A stretch of 64,000 nucleotides of DNA from Pseudomonas sp. UBA6562 (GCF_002434265.1 NZ_DJJS01000010.1:124001-188000); one strand, 5' to 3'; positions 16,264 through 25,466 are shown, numbered from the stretch's first letter. Notes: generated from the sequence alone by a model not told the origin. Numbers and translations: made by a program.

Positions 16264-18870
16264 TCAGTTGGCGACGATGTTGACCAGCTTGCCCGGTACC
16301 ACGATGACCTTGCGAATCGTCAGGCCATCGATGAAGCGCAGGACGTTTTCATTGCTGCGGGCCGCGGCTTCGACTTCCTCGCGGCTGGCGGCGGCAGGCA
16401 TTTCCACCTGGCCACGCAGCTTGCCGTTGACCTGCACCACCAGCACGATGCTGTCCTGCACCAGCGCGGATTCGTCCACGACGGGCCAGGCGGCATCGAT
16501 CACCGCGCCGTCATGGCCGAGGTGGTTCCACAGCACGTGGGAGATGTGCGGGGTGATCGGCGCCAGCAGCAGGGTGACCGCCTCCAGGCCTTCGTGCAGC
16601 AAGGCGCGGTCCTGTTCGCTGGCTTGCGGGGCTTTCTCCAGCACGTTCATCAGGGTCATCACCTGGGCGATGGCGGTGTTGAACTTGTGGAACTGGCCCA
16701 CGTCGGTGCCGGCCTGGCGGATCGCCGAGTGGATGGCGCGGCGAATGGTCTTCTGCGCATCGTCCAGGGCGGCGATGTCGAGCGCGCCAGGCAGACCCTG
16801 GGCGACGTGGGCCTGGGCCAGGCGCCAGACGCGGCGCAGGAAGCGGCTGGCACCTTCGACACCGGAATCGGACCATTCCAGGCTGGCATCGGGCGGCGAG
16901 GCGAACATCATGAACAGGCGGCAGGTGTCGGCGCCGTAGGCGTCGATCATCGACTGCGGGTCGACGCCGTTGTTCTTGGACTTGGACATCTTCTCGGTGC
17001 CGCCGATTTCCACCGGCTGGCCGTCGCTTTTCAGGCGTGCGCCGACGATCTTGGCCTTGGCATCGCGTTCGAGTTCGACATCGGCCGGGTTGAACCAGTC
17101 CTTGCCGCCGTTGCTGGCCACGCGGTAGTAGGTCTCGGCGACCACCATGCCCTGGGTCAGCAGGTTCTTGAACGGCTCGTTGGAGGTGACCAGGCCTTCG
17201 TCGCGCATCAGCTTGTGGAAGAAGCGCGCGTACAGCAGGTGCAGGATGGCGTGTTCGATGCCGCCGATGTACTGGTCCACCGGCAGCCAGTGGTTGGCCG
17301 CTTTCGGATCGACCATGCCGCCTTCGTAGTTGGGCGAGGCATAGCGGGCGAAGTACCAGGACGACTCGACGAAGGTGTCCATGGTGTCGGTTTCGCGCTT
17401 GGCCGCGCTGCCGCACTTGGGGCAGACGCATTCGTAGAACTCGGGCATGCGCGCCAGGGGCGAGCCGGCGCCGTCGGGCACGACGTTTTCCGGCAGGGTC
17501 ACGGGCAGCTGGTCTTCGGGCACCGGCACATCGCCGCAGGTGGCGCAGTGGATGATCGGGATCGGGCAGCCCCAGTAGCGCTGGCGGCTGATGCCCCAGT
17601 CGCGCAGGCGGAACTGGGTGCGCGACTTGCCGAGGTTCTTGCCGATCAGCGCGGCTTCCATGGCGTCGAAGGCGCCGGCGAAGTCCAGGCCGTCGAACGC
17701 GCCGGAGTTGATCAGTTGGCCGTGCTCGCCGTAGGCGTCCTGCCACTCGCTGCCGACGTCGTCGCCGGCGCTGGTGCGCACCACGGCCTTGATCGGCAAC
17801 TGGTACTTGCGGGCGAATTCGAAGTCGCGCTCGTCATGGGCCGGCACGGCCATCACCGCGCCGTCGCCGTAGTGCATCAGCACGTAGTTGGCGACCCACA
17901 CCGGCAGCTTCTCACCGGTCAGGGGGTGCTCGACGCGCAGCGCGGTCGGCATGCCTTTCTTTTCCTGGGTGGCCATGTCGGCCTCGGCCACGCTGCCGGC
18001 CTTGCAGGCATCGATGAACGCTTGCAGCTCGGGGTCGTTCTGCGCCGCCTGGGTGGCCAGCGGGTGCTCGGCGGCGACGGCCACATAAGTGGCGCCCATC
18101 AGGGTGTCTGGACGGGTGGTGAAGACTTTCAGCGTGCCGCTGTGGCCAATGCTGGCCTGGTCGTACGGGAACTGCACTTCCATGCCGCGCGATTTACCGA
18201 TCCAGTTGCGCTGCATGGTCTTGACCTGCTCGGGCCAGCCCGGCAGCTCGTCGAGGCTTTCCAGCAGCTCGTCGGCGTAGTCGGTGATGCGGAAGTAGTA
18301 CATGGGGATTTCGCGCTTCTCGATCAGCGCGCCCGAACGCCAGCCGCGGCCATCGATGACCTGCTCGTTGGCCAGTACGGTCTGGTCGGCAGGGTCCCAG
18401 TTGACGGTGCCGTTCTTGCGGTAGATCACGCCTTTCTCGAACAGGCGGGTGAACAGCCATTGTTCCCAGCGGTAGTAGTCCGGCTTGCAGGTGGTGACTT
18501 CGCGCGACCAGTCGATGGCCAGGCCCAGGCTCTTGAGCTGGGTCTTCATGTAATCGATGTTTTCGTACGTCCACTTGGCCGGTGCGACGTTGTTCTTCAT
18601 CGCGGCGTTTTCCGCCGGCATGCCGAAGGCGTCCCAGCCCATGGGCTGCAGCACGTTCTTGCCGAGCATGCGCTGGTAGCGGGCGATCACGTCGCCGATG
18701 GTGTAGTTGCGCACGTGCCCCATGTGCAGCTTGCCGCTCGGGTACGGGAACATCGATAGGCAGTAATAGGTGTCTTTGCCTGGCTGTTCGTTGACGGCGA
18801 ACGACTGTTGCGCGTCCCAGAAAGACTGGGCGGCGGCTTCGATATCACGGGGCGTGTATTGTTCGTGCAT
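16264..18870 (-). CDS. leuS: Leucyl-tRNA synthetase
   Basis: 868 aa class I synthetase of normal length. The HIGH motif is PYPSGKLHMGH at residues 42-52, and the KMSKS loop is at 627-631. The connective-peptide editing domain (with the T-rich TTRPDTLMGATYVAVA segment) and the zinc-type CxxC pairs (HCATCG, CVCPKCG) are present. ATG 18870 starts the recognised MHEQYTPRDIEA N-terminus; no strong Shine-Dalgarno is seen. A long open frame on the opposite strand is a high-GC shadow. Confidence 0.97.
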   Translation of the reverse strand: MHEQYTPRDIEAAAQSFWDAQQSFAVNEQPGKDTYYCLSMFPYPSGKLHMGHVRNYTIGDVIARYQRMLGKNVLQPMGWDAFGMPAENAAMKNNVAPAKWTYENIDYMKTQLKSLGLAIDWSREVTTCKPDYYRWEQWLFTRLFEKGVIYRKNGTVNWDPADQTVLANEQVIDGRGWRSGALIEKREIPMYYFRITDYADELLESLDELPGWPEQVKTMQRNWIGKSRGMEVQFPYDQASIGHSGTLKVFTTRPDTLMGATYVAVAAEHPLATQAAQNDPELQAFIDACKAGSVAEADMATQEKKGMPTALRVEHPLTGEKLPVWVANYVLMHYGDGAVMAVPAHDERDFEFARKYQLPIKAVVRTSAGDDVGSEWQDAYGEHGQLINSGAFDGLDFAGAFDAMEAALIGKNLGKSRTQFRLRDWGISRQRYWGCPIPIIHCATCGDVPVPEDQLPVTLPENVVPDGAGSPLARMPEFYECVCPKCGSAAKRETDTMDTFVESSWYFARYASPNYEGGMVDPKAANHWLPVDQYIGGIEHAILHLLYARFFHKLMRDEGLVTSNEPFKNLLTQGMVVAETYYRVASNGGKDWFNPADVELERDAKAKIVGARLKSDGQPVEIGGTEKMSKSKNNGVDPQSMIDAYGADTCRLFMMFASPPDASLEWSDSGVEGASRFLRRVWRLAQAHVAQGLPGALDIAALDDAQKTIRRAIHSAIRQAGTDVGQFHKFNTAIAQVMTLMNVLEKAPQASEQDRALLHEGLEAVTLLLAPITPHISHVLWNHLGHDGAVIDAAWPVVDESALVQDSIVLVVQVNGKLRGQVEMPAAASREEVEAAARSNENVLRFIDGLTIRKVIVVPGKLVNIVAN

Positions 18871-19096
18871 GGCTACTTTTTGCTGAGAGAGGAAAGACCC
18901 TGTTCCAGGCAGCGCGAGCTCGCTGCGTCCGGTACTCCGGCGTCGATAGAGTGAGCGCCGTAGCATACATGAGCGCCGCCGCCGGTGGCTAACCAATCTA
19001 TGCCGTGGGCCGTTGGTCGCGGCGGCCTGCTGCTTTGGTGAGTGGCGCTAAGCTCAGGGCTGGGGGAGATGCCGTTATCTTCGAAGAGGTGAGTAG

Positions 19097-19411
19097 ATGG
19101 GAGATTCGCAGCTAAGCAAGACCAAACCTGAGGTCTACGAACGTTTGATCGACCGCCTGGGACTGGCGCTGGAAACGGCCAGAACCGCAGCCAAGCTGCG
19201 CGACCAGGCACCCGCCGAGCTTGAGTTGCGCGGCTTGAGCCAGGCCGAGTTCGAGGTGATCAAGGCCTGGTTGAAGGTCCACGCGCAGGGCCGTTTGGGG
19301 CAGGCCGGCAGCGATCCGCAAGCGCCCGCCGGCACGGCCAGGATCGTCTGGCTCAAAGACAGGAAACGCCCTGACGTCGCCGCCAGGCCGCGCGCGCCGA
19401 CCTTCAGGTAG
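19097..19411 (+). CDS. Small conserved protein of unknown function
   Basis: 104 aa, start supported by AGAGGTGAG just upstream. I do not recognise a named family. The N-terminal 70 residues look like helical bundle material (E-YERLIDRLGLALETARTAA, then ELRGLSQAEFEVIKAWLKVHAQGRLGQ). The C-terminus is basic and Pro/Ala-rich, probably disordered. No signal peptide, cysteines or metal motif is seen. It is divergent from leuS. The coding call rests on start signals, codon usage typical of the region, and location between conserved genes. Confidence 0.65.
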   Translation: MGDSQLSKTKPEVYERLIDRLGLALETARTAAKLRDQAPAELELRGLSQAEFEVIKAWLKVHAQGRLGQAGSDPQAPAGTARIVWLKDRKRPDVAARPRAPTFR

Positions 19412-19543
19412 GCACGGCCTTCCACGGCTTTTCCAGCCCGCTTCCGGGCCTCATTACACGCTCTCGACTTGATCGGCGTCCGTTGCCCTTGAGGGCCGGC
19501 GCCGATCCTCCTAGTCTGCATGCCTTGTCACGAGGTATGCGCC

Positions 19544-20305
19544 ATGCCCCTTCGCTTTTTCATCAAACAATGGCTGTTGCCGCCCGGTGTGCTGATTCTC
19601 TTGCTGCTGCTGGGCTGGTGCCTGCGCGGGCGCTTCCCGCGGCTGTCGACCCTGTGCTTCGGCATGGGCCTGGCCGGTCTGTGGCTGATGAGCCTGCCGC
19701 TGGTGGTGCAGCAGAGCGCGCGCCTGCTGGAGCGCGAAGCGCCGCTGGCGGTGCAGGCCTGGCCGCAGTTGGCGCAGCAGGCCGATGCCATCGTGGTGCT
19801 GGGCGCCGGGCGCGAGCGTGGCGACCTGGCCTGGGGGGCGAGCGACCAGCCGAGCTTGCTGGCGCTGGAGCGCATGCGCTTCGCGGCGAACCTGGCCAAA
19901 GCCTGCGGTCTGCCGCTCCTGACCAGCGGCGGCCTGCACTTCGGCGAGCCGCCTAGCGAGGCGCAGTTGATGGCCGAACGTCTGCAAGCGGACTTCGGTA
20001 TCGCCGTGACCTGGCAGGAAGGACGCAGCCGCACCACCTGGGAAAACGCCGTGTACAGCGCCGAGGTGCTGCAGCCCCTGGGTAAGCGCCGGATCGTGCT
20101 GGTGACCCAGGCCTGGCATATGCCCCGCGCACGCTGGAGTTTCGAGCGTGCAGGCTTCACGGTGATCCCGGCGCCGATGGGCGCGCTCGGCAGCGCCGAG
20201 GGCCGACCCTTCTTCGGCCTGTTGCCGGAGAGCCGAGCCATCGGGCAGAACGCGCAGTTGTTGAACGAGGCGTTGGGGTTGCTGGCGTATCGGTTGCTCT
20301 ATTGA
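19544..20305 (+). CDS. ElyC/SanA/YdcF family (DUF218) membrane protein
   Basis: 253 aa. Two N-terminal membrane segments (about residues 10-27 and 37-58) precede a DUF218 domain that begins ADAIVVLGAGRERGD. Conserved features include the LLTSGG loop, the E-RSRTTWENAVYSAEVL motif and LVTQAWHMPRARWSFERAG. Family members such as ElyC and SanA affect envelope integrity and lipid carrier metabolism; the exact reaction is uncertain. ATG 19544 has GAGGT 8 nt upstream. It converges on lnt. Confidence 0.87.
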   Translation: MPLRFFIKQWLLPPGVLILLLLLGWCLRGRFPRLSTLCFGMGLAGLWLMSLPLVVQQSARLLEREAPLAVQAWPQLAQQADAIVVLGAGRERGDLAWGASDQPSLLALERMRFAANLAKACGLPLLTSGGLHFGEPPSEAQLMAERLQADFGIAVTWQEGRSRTTWENAVYSAEVLQPLGKRRIVLVTQAWHMPRARWSFERAGFTVIPAPMGALGSAEGRPFFGLLPESRAIGQNAQLLNEALGLLAYRLLY

Positions 20306-20309
20306 GGCA

Positions 20310-20345
20310 CCTTGTAAGTACGGCCGATCGACCGCGCCTACAAGG
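20310..20345. terminator. Inverted repeat between convergent ydcF-like gene and lnt
   Basis: CCTTGTA / TACAAGG arms (7 bp) flank a 22-nt centre containing CGG/CCG. The position between two convergent stops suggests a shared terminator, but no T-run is present. Confidence 0.35.
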
Positions 20346-20359
20346 CCGCAGTGCGAGGC

Positions 20360-21877
20360 TTACAGCGCCCGCGTTTTGCGTCGTGCCAGCAGGGCCCATC
20401 CAAGCAGCAGCACACACACTGTGCCGAGCGGCCACGAACGCCATTGCAGGTAAGGCGTCAGTTGCTGCATCGGCACCACTTCCCCGTAGAGAATCGCCTG
20501 CTCGAACTGCGGCACCTGCGCGGTGATGCGGCCCTGCGGGTCGATCAGCGCCGTCACGCCGTTGTTGGTGGCGCGGATCATCCAGCGGCCGGCTTCCAGC
20601 GCGCGCATCTGCGCCATCTGCAGGTGTTGCAGCGGGCCGATGGAGGTGCCGAACCAGGTGTCGTTGCTGATGGTCAGCAGCAGGTCGCTGCGCGCCGCCA
20701 GGCCTGCGGCGAATTCCGGGTACACCACCTCGTAGCAAATGTACGGCGCGATCCGGTAGCCCTTGGCCTGTAACAACTGCTGGTCCGCCGGCCCGCGAGC
20801 GAAGTCGGACATCGGCAGGTTGAAGAACTCGATGGCGCCGCGCAGCAGGTCTTGCAGCGGCACGTACTCGCCAAAGGGCACCAGTTTCTGCTTGAGGTAG
20901 GTGCCGCTGCCTTCGCCGGTGGCGGTCACGCCGTTGTAGAAGCGGCGCTGCCCGTCGACTTCCTCGCGCACCGGCACGCCGGTGATCAGCGCCGAATGCC
21001 GCCCGCTGGCGAAGCCCCCCATCATGTCGATGTAGCCCTGGGCCTGATCCTTGAGGATGGGCACGGCCGTTTCCGGCCAGACCAGCAGGTCCACGGGCTT
21101 GGCGTTCAGGCTCAGGTCGCGGTACAGGGCCAATTGCGCATTGATGTGCGCCGGGTCCCATTTCAGCTCTTGCTCGACGTTGCCCTGGATCGCCGCCACG
21201 CTCAGCGGCTCGCCGGCAGGACGGGTCCAGGCATGGCCCTTGAGGGCGAGGCCCACGATCCAAGGCGTGACCAAGAGCACCGCGCCCAGTGCCAGCGCCT
21301 TGGGTTGCGCGCGCAGGCGATACAGGTTGCACAGCAGCGCCGCGCTCAAGGCCAGGACGAACGACACCAGCCACACACCGCCCAGCGGCGCCAAGCCCGC
21401 CAAGGGCCCGGCCAGTTGGCTGTAACCGGCATAGAGCCAAGGGAACCCGGTGAGGAACCAGCCGCGGAACGCCTCTTGCAGCAGCCACAGCGCGGCGAAG
21501 CCCAAGGCGTCGGCCAGTGGCGCGTCGCGGCGGCGCAGCCAGCGCGCCCAGACCCAGGCGGGCAGGGCGAAGAACCAGGCGACGCCCGCGAAGAACGCCA
21601 CCAGCAGCAATACCGCCAGCAGCGGCGAGGCGCCGCCGTAGGTGGTCATGCTGACGTAGATCCAGCTGGTGCCGGCGCCGTACAGGCCGAAGCCGAAGCA
21701 CCAGCCACGGCCTATGGCCTGGCGCGGGCTCAGCTCGCGCAGGCCGGCGTAGAACAGCGCAATAGACAACAGGGCGAGCGGCCAGAAGTCGAAGGGCGCC
21801 AGGGCCAGCAGGGTCGAGGCGCCGGCCGCCACGGCCAGCAGATTACCGGGCCAGCCGGGACGGGTGATCCAGCGCAT
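20360..21877 (-). CDS. lnt: Apolipoprotein N-acyltransferase
   Basis: 505 aa inner-membrane enzyme that adds the third acyl chain to lipoproteins, needed here for RlpA, LptE, SltB3 and the 37-kb metalloprotease. An N-terminal multi-span membrane region is followed by a periplasmic nitrilase-like domain. The catalytic triad is E269 (WPETAVPI), K331 (LKQKLVPFGEYVP) and C381 (ICYEVVYPEF). A final transmembrane helix ends the protein. It lies 8 nt after corC in the ybeZ-ybeY-corC-lnt order. Confidence 0.97.
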   Translation of the reverse strand: MRWITRPGWPGNLLAVAAGASTLLALAPFDFWPLALLSIALFYAGLRELSPRQAIGRGWCFGFGLYGAGTSWIYVSMTTYGGASPLLAVLLLVAFFAGVAWFFALPAWVWARWLRRRDAPLADALGFAALWLLQEAFRGWFLTGFPWLYAGYSQLAGPLAGLAPLGGVWLVSFVLALSAALLCNLYRLRAQPKALALGAVLLVTPWIVGLALKGHAWTRPAGEPLSVAAIQGNVEQELKWDPAHINAQLALYRDLSLNAKPVDLLVWPETAVPILKDQAQGYIDMMGGFASGRHSALITGVPVREEVDGQRRFYNGVTATGEGSGTYLKQKLVPFGEYVPLQDLLRGAIEFFNLPMSDFARGPADQQLLQAKGYRIAPYICYEVVYPEFAAGLAARSDLLLTISNDTWFGTSIGPLQHLQMAQMRALEAGRWMIRATNNGVTALIDPQGRITAQVPQFEQAILYGEVVPMQQLTPYLQWRSWPLGTVCVLLLGWALLARRKTRAL

Positions 21878-21885
21878 GGGAGTCC

Positions 21886-22725
21886 TTAACGGTTGATCGG
21901 GGTCAGGCGCAGCAGATGGATGCGTCGGCTGTCGGCATTGAGGATACGGAAGCGCCAGGTGCCGATTTCCGTGGTCTCGTTGCGCTTGGGCAGGTGGCCG
22001 AAGGCCGTCATGACCAGGCCGCCGACGGTGTTGAAGTCTTCGGTGGAAAACGCGCCGTCGAAGAACTCGTTGAAGTTGTCGATGGGCGTCAGCGCCTTGA
22101 CCAGAAAGTCGCCGTTGGGCAGCGGCTTGATGTAGCTGTCTTCCTCGACGTCGTGCTCGTCCTCGATGTCGCCGACGATCTGCTCGAGCACGTCTTCGAT
22201 GGTCACCAGGCCCGCCACGCCGCCGTATTCGTCGACCACGATGGCCATGTGGTTGTGGTTGGCGCGGAACTCGCGCAGCAGCACGTTGAGGCGCTTGGAT
22301 TCAGGCACGAAGGTGGCCTGGCGCAGCAGCTGCTTGATGTCGAAGCTGTCGCCGTTTTCCTTGAGGATCAACGGCAGCAGGTCCTTGGCCAGGAGAATCC
22401 CGAGCACATCGTCGTGGCTCTCGCCGATCACCGGATAGCGCGAATGCGCGGCGTCGATCACCGCCGGCAGGAACTCGCGGGGCGTCTGGCTGGCCTTGAT
22501 GCTGATCATCTGCGAGCGCGGCACCATGATGTCGCGCACCTGCAGGTCGGCGACCTGGATGGCGCCTTCGACGATGGCCAGCGCTTCGCTGTCGAGCAGC
22601 TTGTTCTGATGGGCTTCGCGCAGCAGCTCGAGGAGCTCCTGGCGGTTTTTCGGCTCATGGGCAAAAGCCTGGGTCAGTTTACCCAGCCAGGACTTCTGCC
22701 CGTTGCTCGATCGGTCTTCGCTCAT
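21886..22725 (-). CDS. corC: CorC/HlyC family protein with CBS pair
   Basis: 279 aa. A CBS-domain pair (about residues 65-190, beginning IMVPRSQMISI) is followed by a CorC_HlyC transporter-associated domain (about 205-275). Named for magnesium/cobalt efflux with CorA; the real role is not settled. It has no membrane segments. It starts 5 nt after ybeY and ends 8 nt before lnt. Confidence 0.94.
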   Translation of the reverse strand: MSEDRSSNGQKSWLGKLTQAFAHEPKNRQELLELLREAHQNKLLDSEALAIVEGAIQVADLQVRDIMVPRSQMISIKASQTPREFLPAVIDAAHSRYPVIGESHDDVLGILLAKDLLPLILKENGDSFDIKQLLRQATFVPESKRLNVLLREFRANHNHMAIVVDEYGGVAGLVTIEDVLEQIVGDIEDEHDVEEDSYIKPLPNGDFLVKALTPIDNFNEFFDGAFSTEDFNTVGGLVMTAFGHLPKRNETTEIGTWRFRILNADSRRIHLLRLTPINR

Positions 22726-22730
22726 GGCGG

Positions 22731-23219
22731 TTACTCGTGTTCCTTGCAGTGGTCGGTGTGTGAATGGTCATCGTCGGCGTAGGGGTCGGGGTGGCCCAGC
22801 TCCGCCAGTAGCGTGCGTTCCAGGGCTTCCATCTCCTCGGCTTCCTCATCGTCGATGTGGTCGTAGCCGAGCAGGTGCAGGCAGCCGTGGATCACTAGGT
22901 GCGCCCAGTGTGCGTCGAGCGCCTTGCCTTGCTCGCGGGCTTCGCGCTCGACCACCGGGATGCAGATCACCAAGTCGCCGAGCAGCGGAATGTCGAGCAG
23001 CTCATCGGGCACGTCGGCAGGGAAGGACAGCACGTTGGTGGCGTAGTCCTTGTGCCGCCAGGTGTGGTTCAACTCGCGGCCTTCGGCTTCGTCGACCAGA
23101 CGGACGGTCAGCTCGGAGTCGGCGCTGCGCTGGCGCAGCGCCAGTTCGCACCACCGGCGGAAGTCGGCGTCGTCCGGGGCCGCCGCGCTGGAGGCCCGTT
23201 GCAGATCGAGTTCAAGCAT
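22731..23219 (-). CDS. ybeY: Endoribonuclease YbeY (rRNA maturation factor)
   Basis: 162 aa metal-dependent RNase acting in 16S rRNA 3'-end maturation and 70S quality control. The zinc triad is H111, H115 and H121 in HGCLHLLGYDH. The protein has an acidic/His-rich tail (from about residue 147, D-D-D-H-S-H-T-D-H-C) after the usual end of the domain, which could bind extra metal. The start overlaps the ybeZ stop by 8 nt. Confidence 0.95.
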   Translation of the reverse strand: MLELDLQRASSAAAPDDADFRRWCELALRQRSADSELTVRLVDEAEGRELNHTWRHKDYATNVLSFPADVPDELLDIPLLGDLVICIPVVEREAREQGKALDAHWAHLVIHGCLHLLGYDHIDDEEAEEMEALERTLLAELGHPDPYADDDHSHTDHCKEHE

Positions 23220-24207
23220 CTTTGCCGGGCGCCTCGGCGGCTTGCAGGGCTTCGAAGCGGTCGTAGGCTTCGACGATGCGTTGCACCAGCGGGTGGCGCA
23301 CCACGTCCTTGGGCTCGAAGTGGGTGAAGCTGATGCCTTCGACGTCCTTGAGCACGTTGATCACGTGCGCCAGGCCCGACTTGGTGCCGCGCGGCAGGTC
23401 GACCTGGGTGATGTCGCCGGTGATCACCGCCGTGGAGCCGAAGCCGATGCGGGTGAGGAACATCTTCATCTGCTCGAGCGTGGTGTTCTGGCTTTCGTCG
23501 AGGATGATGAAGCTGTTGTTCAGGGTGCGACCGCGCATGTACGCCAGTGGGGCGATCTCGATCACCTGGCGCTCGATCAGCTTGGCCACGTGCTCGAAGC
23601 CGAGCATCTCGTACAGGGCGTCGTACAGCGGGCGCAAGTACGGGTCGATCTTCTGCGCCAGGTCGCCGGGCAGGAAACCGAGCTTTTCGCCCGCTTCGAC
23701 CGCCGGGCGCACCAGCAGGATGCGCCGCACCTGTTCGCGCTCCAGCGCGTCGACCGCGCAGGCCACGGCCAAGTAAGTCTTGCCGGTACCGGCCGGGCCG
23801 ACACCGAAGTTGATGTCGTTGGCCAGGACCTTCTGCACGTAGCGCTGTTGGTTGACCCCGCGTGGACGGATAGGGCCTTTGCGCGTGCGCAGGGAAACGC
23901 TGACCTCGTTCACGGCCGGGTTGTCGATGTGTTCCACCGAAGACTCCTGCAGGTACAAGTGGACGATTTCAGGGGACAGTTCAGTGGCCTTGGTCTCGCG
24001 ATAGAGACGGCGCAGCAGCTGTTCGGCGTTGGAGGTGGCTTTGGCTTCGCCAATCAGTTCGAACTGATTGCCGCGGTTGCGGATTTCGATGCCCAGGCGT
24101 TGTTCGATCAGCCGCAGGTGCTCGTCGAACTGGCCGCTCAAGTTGGCGAACCGATGGGCCTCGAAAGGCTCGAGGAGGAAACGATGGGGAGGCGTGGGTG
24201 CGTTCAA
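23212..24207 (-). CDS. ybeZ: PhoH-family ATPase YbeZ
   Basis: 331 aa from a TTG start. PhoH-like ATPase/helicase-type protein that partners YbeY. Walker A is GPAGTGKTYLA and Walker B is F-IILDESQNTT. The frame is open to 24312, but the recognisable family N-terminus is xNAPxxPHRFLLEPFEAHRFANL, which begins at the TTG at 24207; no ATG is available nearby. There is no clear Shine-Dalgarno, so the start is uncertain by up to 35 codons. In relatives miaB normally precedes this gene; here it does not. Confidence 0.92.
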   Translation of the reverse strand: MNAPTPPHRFLLEPFEAHRFANLSGQFDEHLRLIEQRLGIEIRNRGNQFELIGEAKATSNAEQLLRRLYRETKATELSPEIVHLYLQESSVEHIDNPAVNEVSVSLRTRKGPIRPRGVNQQRYVQKVLANDINFGVGPAGTGKTYLAVACAVDALEREQVRRILLVRPAVEAGEKLGFLPGDLAQKIDPYLRPLYDALYEMLGFEHVAKLIERQVIEIAPLAYMRGRTLNNSFIILDESQNTTLEQMKMFLTRIGFGSTAVITGDITQVDLPRGTKSGLAHVINVLKDVEGISFTHFEPKDVVRHPLVQRIVEAYDRFEALQAAEAPGKDA

Positions 24208-24400
24208 GGTGGTTTTTGGCCGCTCGACGGCAATGAATGTGGCTGAAGAATAACCCTTGAATGACAGCGACGAAAGCACTGAAACGATCAAGGGTCGGCG
24301 AAAGGCGGTCATCGTCCCGGCTGGCGATTCGGGCGACGGCGGTAAAGCCTTGCTGGCATTGGCAATCCTGCTCGGCGGCCGATCCGCGGGGGCATGGCTC

Positions 24401-24409
24401 TGCTATGAT
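24401..24409 (+). promoter_or_regulatory. Extended -10 promoter for the DUF1820 gene
   Basis: TG-C-TATGAT is a textbook extended -10 element, 36 nt before the ATG, without a recognisable -35. Confidence 0.55.
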
Positions 24410-24445
24410 GCCGGCCCTTTTTCCGCCTGTACTTTCCTATCGACC

Positions 24446-24772
24446 ATGAGCAAGCCCGAACCTGCCATCTACAAAGTGATCTTCCTCAACCAGGGCCAGG
24501 TCTTCGAACTGTATGCCAAGCAGATCTTCCAGAGCGATCTGTGGGGTTTCTTGGAGATCGAGGAAATCGTCTTCGGCGAGCGCAGCCAACTTGTAGTCGA
24601 TCCGGGCGAAGAAAAGCTCAAGGCTCAGTTCGAGGGGGTGATCCGCAGTTTCGTTCCCATGCAGTCGATCGTGCGCATCGACGAGGTGGAGCGTTTGGGG
24701 ACGGCGAAGATCAGCGAAGCCAAGGGCTCGGGCAACGTCATGCCGTTCCCGATGCCAACGCCGGAGCGCTGA
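24446..24772 (+). CDS. DUF1820 family protein
   Basis: 108 aa small cytoplasmic protein of unknown function. The family core IYKVIFLNQGQVFELYAK, the LWGFLEIEEIVFGE strand and the F-G-VIRSFVPMQSIVRIDEVE segment are clear. ATG 24446 begins the conserved domain; the frame is open upstream but not protein-like. It is divergent from ybeZ and convergent with the Sel1 gene 7 nt away. Confidence 0.88.
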   Translation: MSKPEPAIYKVIFLNQGQVFELYAKQIFQSDLWGFLEIEEIVFGERSQLVVDPGEEKLKAQFEGVIRSFVPMQSIVRIDEVERLGTAKISEAKGSGNVMPFPMPTPER

Positions 24773-24779
24773 GGCCGGT

Positions 24780-25325
24780 TCAAGGCAGGGGCGCGAACGG
24801 CGAGCGCCCTTCGGCGGTCTGCAACTCCAGTAGGTACTTGCGGAAGATCTGCCCCAGCACCTGGGTGGCATGCTCCAGCTCTTCGCGCGGCATCTGCTCG
24901 GTGACCTCGTCGGCCATGTCCAGTGCATCCTCGGCCCCGTTGACCGCCGCCATCTTCAGCAGAATGTAGGCCTGCACGTGGTTGGCCTTGACCCCTTCAC
25001 CGTGGAAGAACATGCCGCCAAGCCGGTACTGGGCCTGGGCATGGCCTTGCAGCGAGGCTTTCTGGAACCAGTCGAGGGCCTTCTGCAGTTGTTGCGGGGA
25101 CTGGGTGTAGAAGTACTCGCCCAGTTCGTACTGCGCTTCGGCCTCGCCGGCTTCGGCCAGACGCTCACAGGTGTGTAGCGCCTGCTTGAGGTCTTGGGGC
25201 TGAGTGTTGAGCGTGCAGCGGCCCGTGGCTGGGATCAGCAACGAGTTGCCTTCCTCTGCCAGCGACAGCAGGGGCGTGGTGAGCAACAGGCACCCCAGGG
25301 TCAGGGCGCGGCCGGTGCGGTTCAT
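24780..25325 (-). CDS. Exported Sel1-repeat (TPR-like) protein
   Basis: 181 aa. An N-terminal signal peptide (about residues 1-22) precedes two to three Sel1-like repeats (A--GEAEAQYELGEYFY, then ALDWFQKASLQGHAQAQYRLGGMFFHGEGV). Sel1 proteins mediate protein-protein contacts; the partner is unknown. The mature N-terminus contains two cysteines (C-TLN, TC-ERL) that may form a disulfide. Upstream in-frame codons beyond the ATG lack signal-peptide character. Confidence 0.83.
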   Translation of the reverse strand: MNRTGRALTLGCLLLTTPLLSLAEEGNSLLIPATGRCTLNTQPQDLKQALHTCERLAEAGEAEAQYELGEYFYTQSPQQLQKALDWFQKASLQGHAQAQYRLGGMFFHGEGVKANHVQAYILLKMAAVNGAEDALDMADEVTEQMPREELEHATQVLGQIFRKYLLELQTAEGRSPFAPLP

Positions 25326-25466
25326 GGGGATAGACTTACCTCTGCAAAGCTGCGGCCAATGTCTCTGGTGGCACATTATGGGATAAGCGAGGCAAACCTT
25401 ACAAAGATTTACGCGAAATTCTATAGCGGGGACGCGAAGTTGCGTCCCCACCGTGTTGGCGTCTAC

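Noticed and set aside
16219..18759. An 846-codon open frame on the plus strand opposite leuS
   Set aside because: Shadow of leuS with low-complexity Gly/Val/His/Ala composition and no domain; leuS is unmistakable on the other strand.
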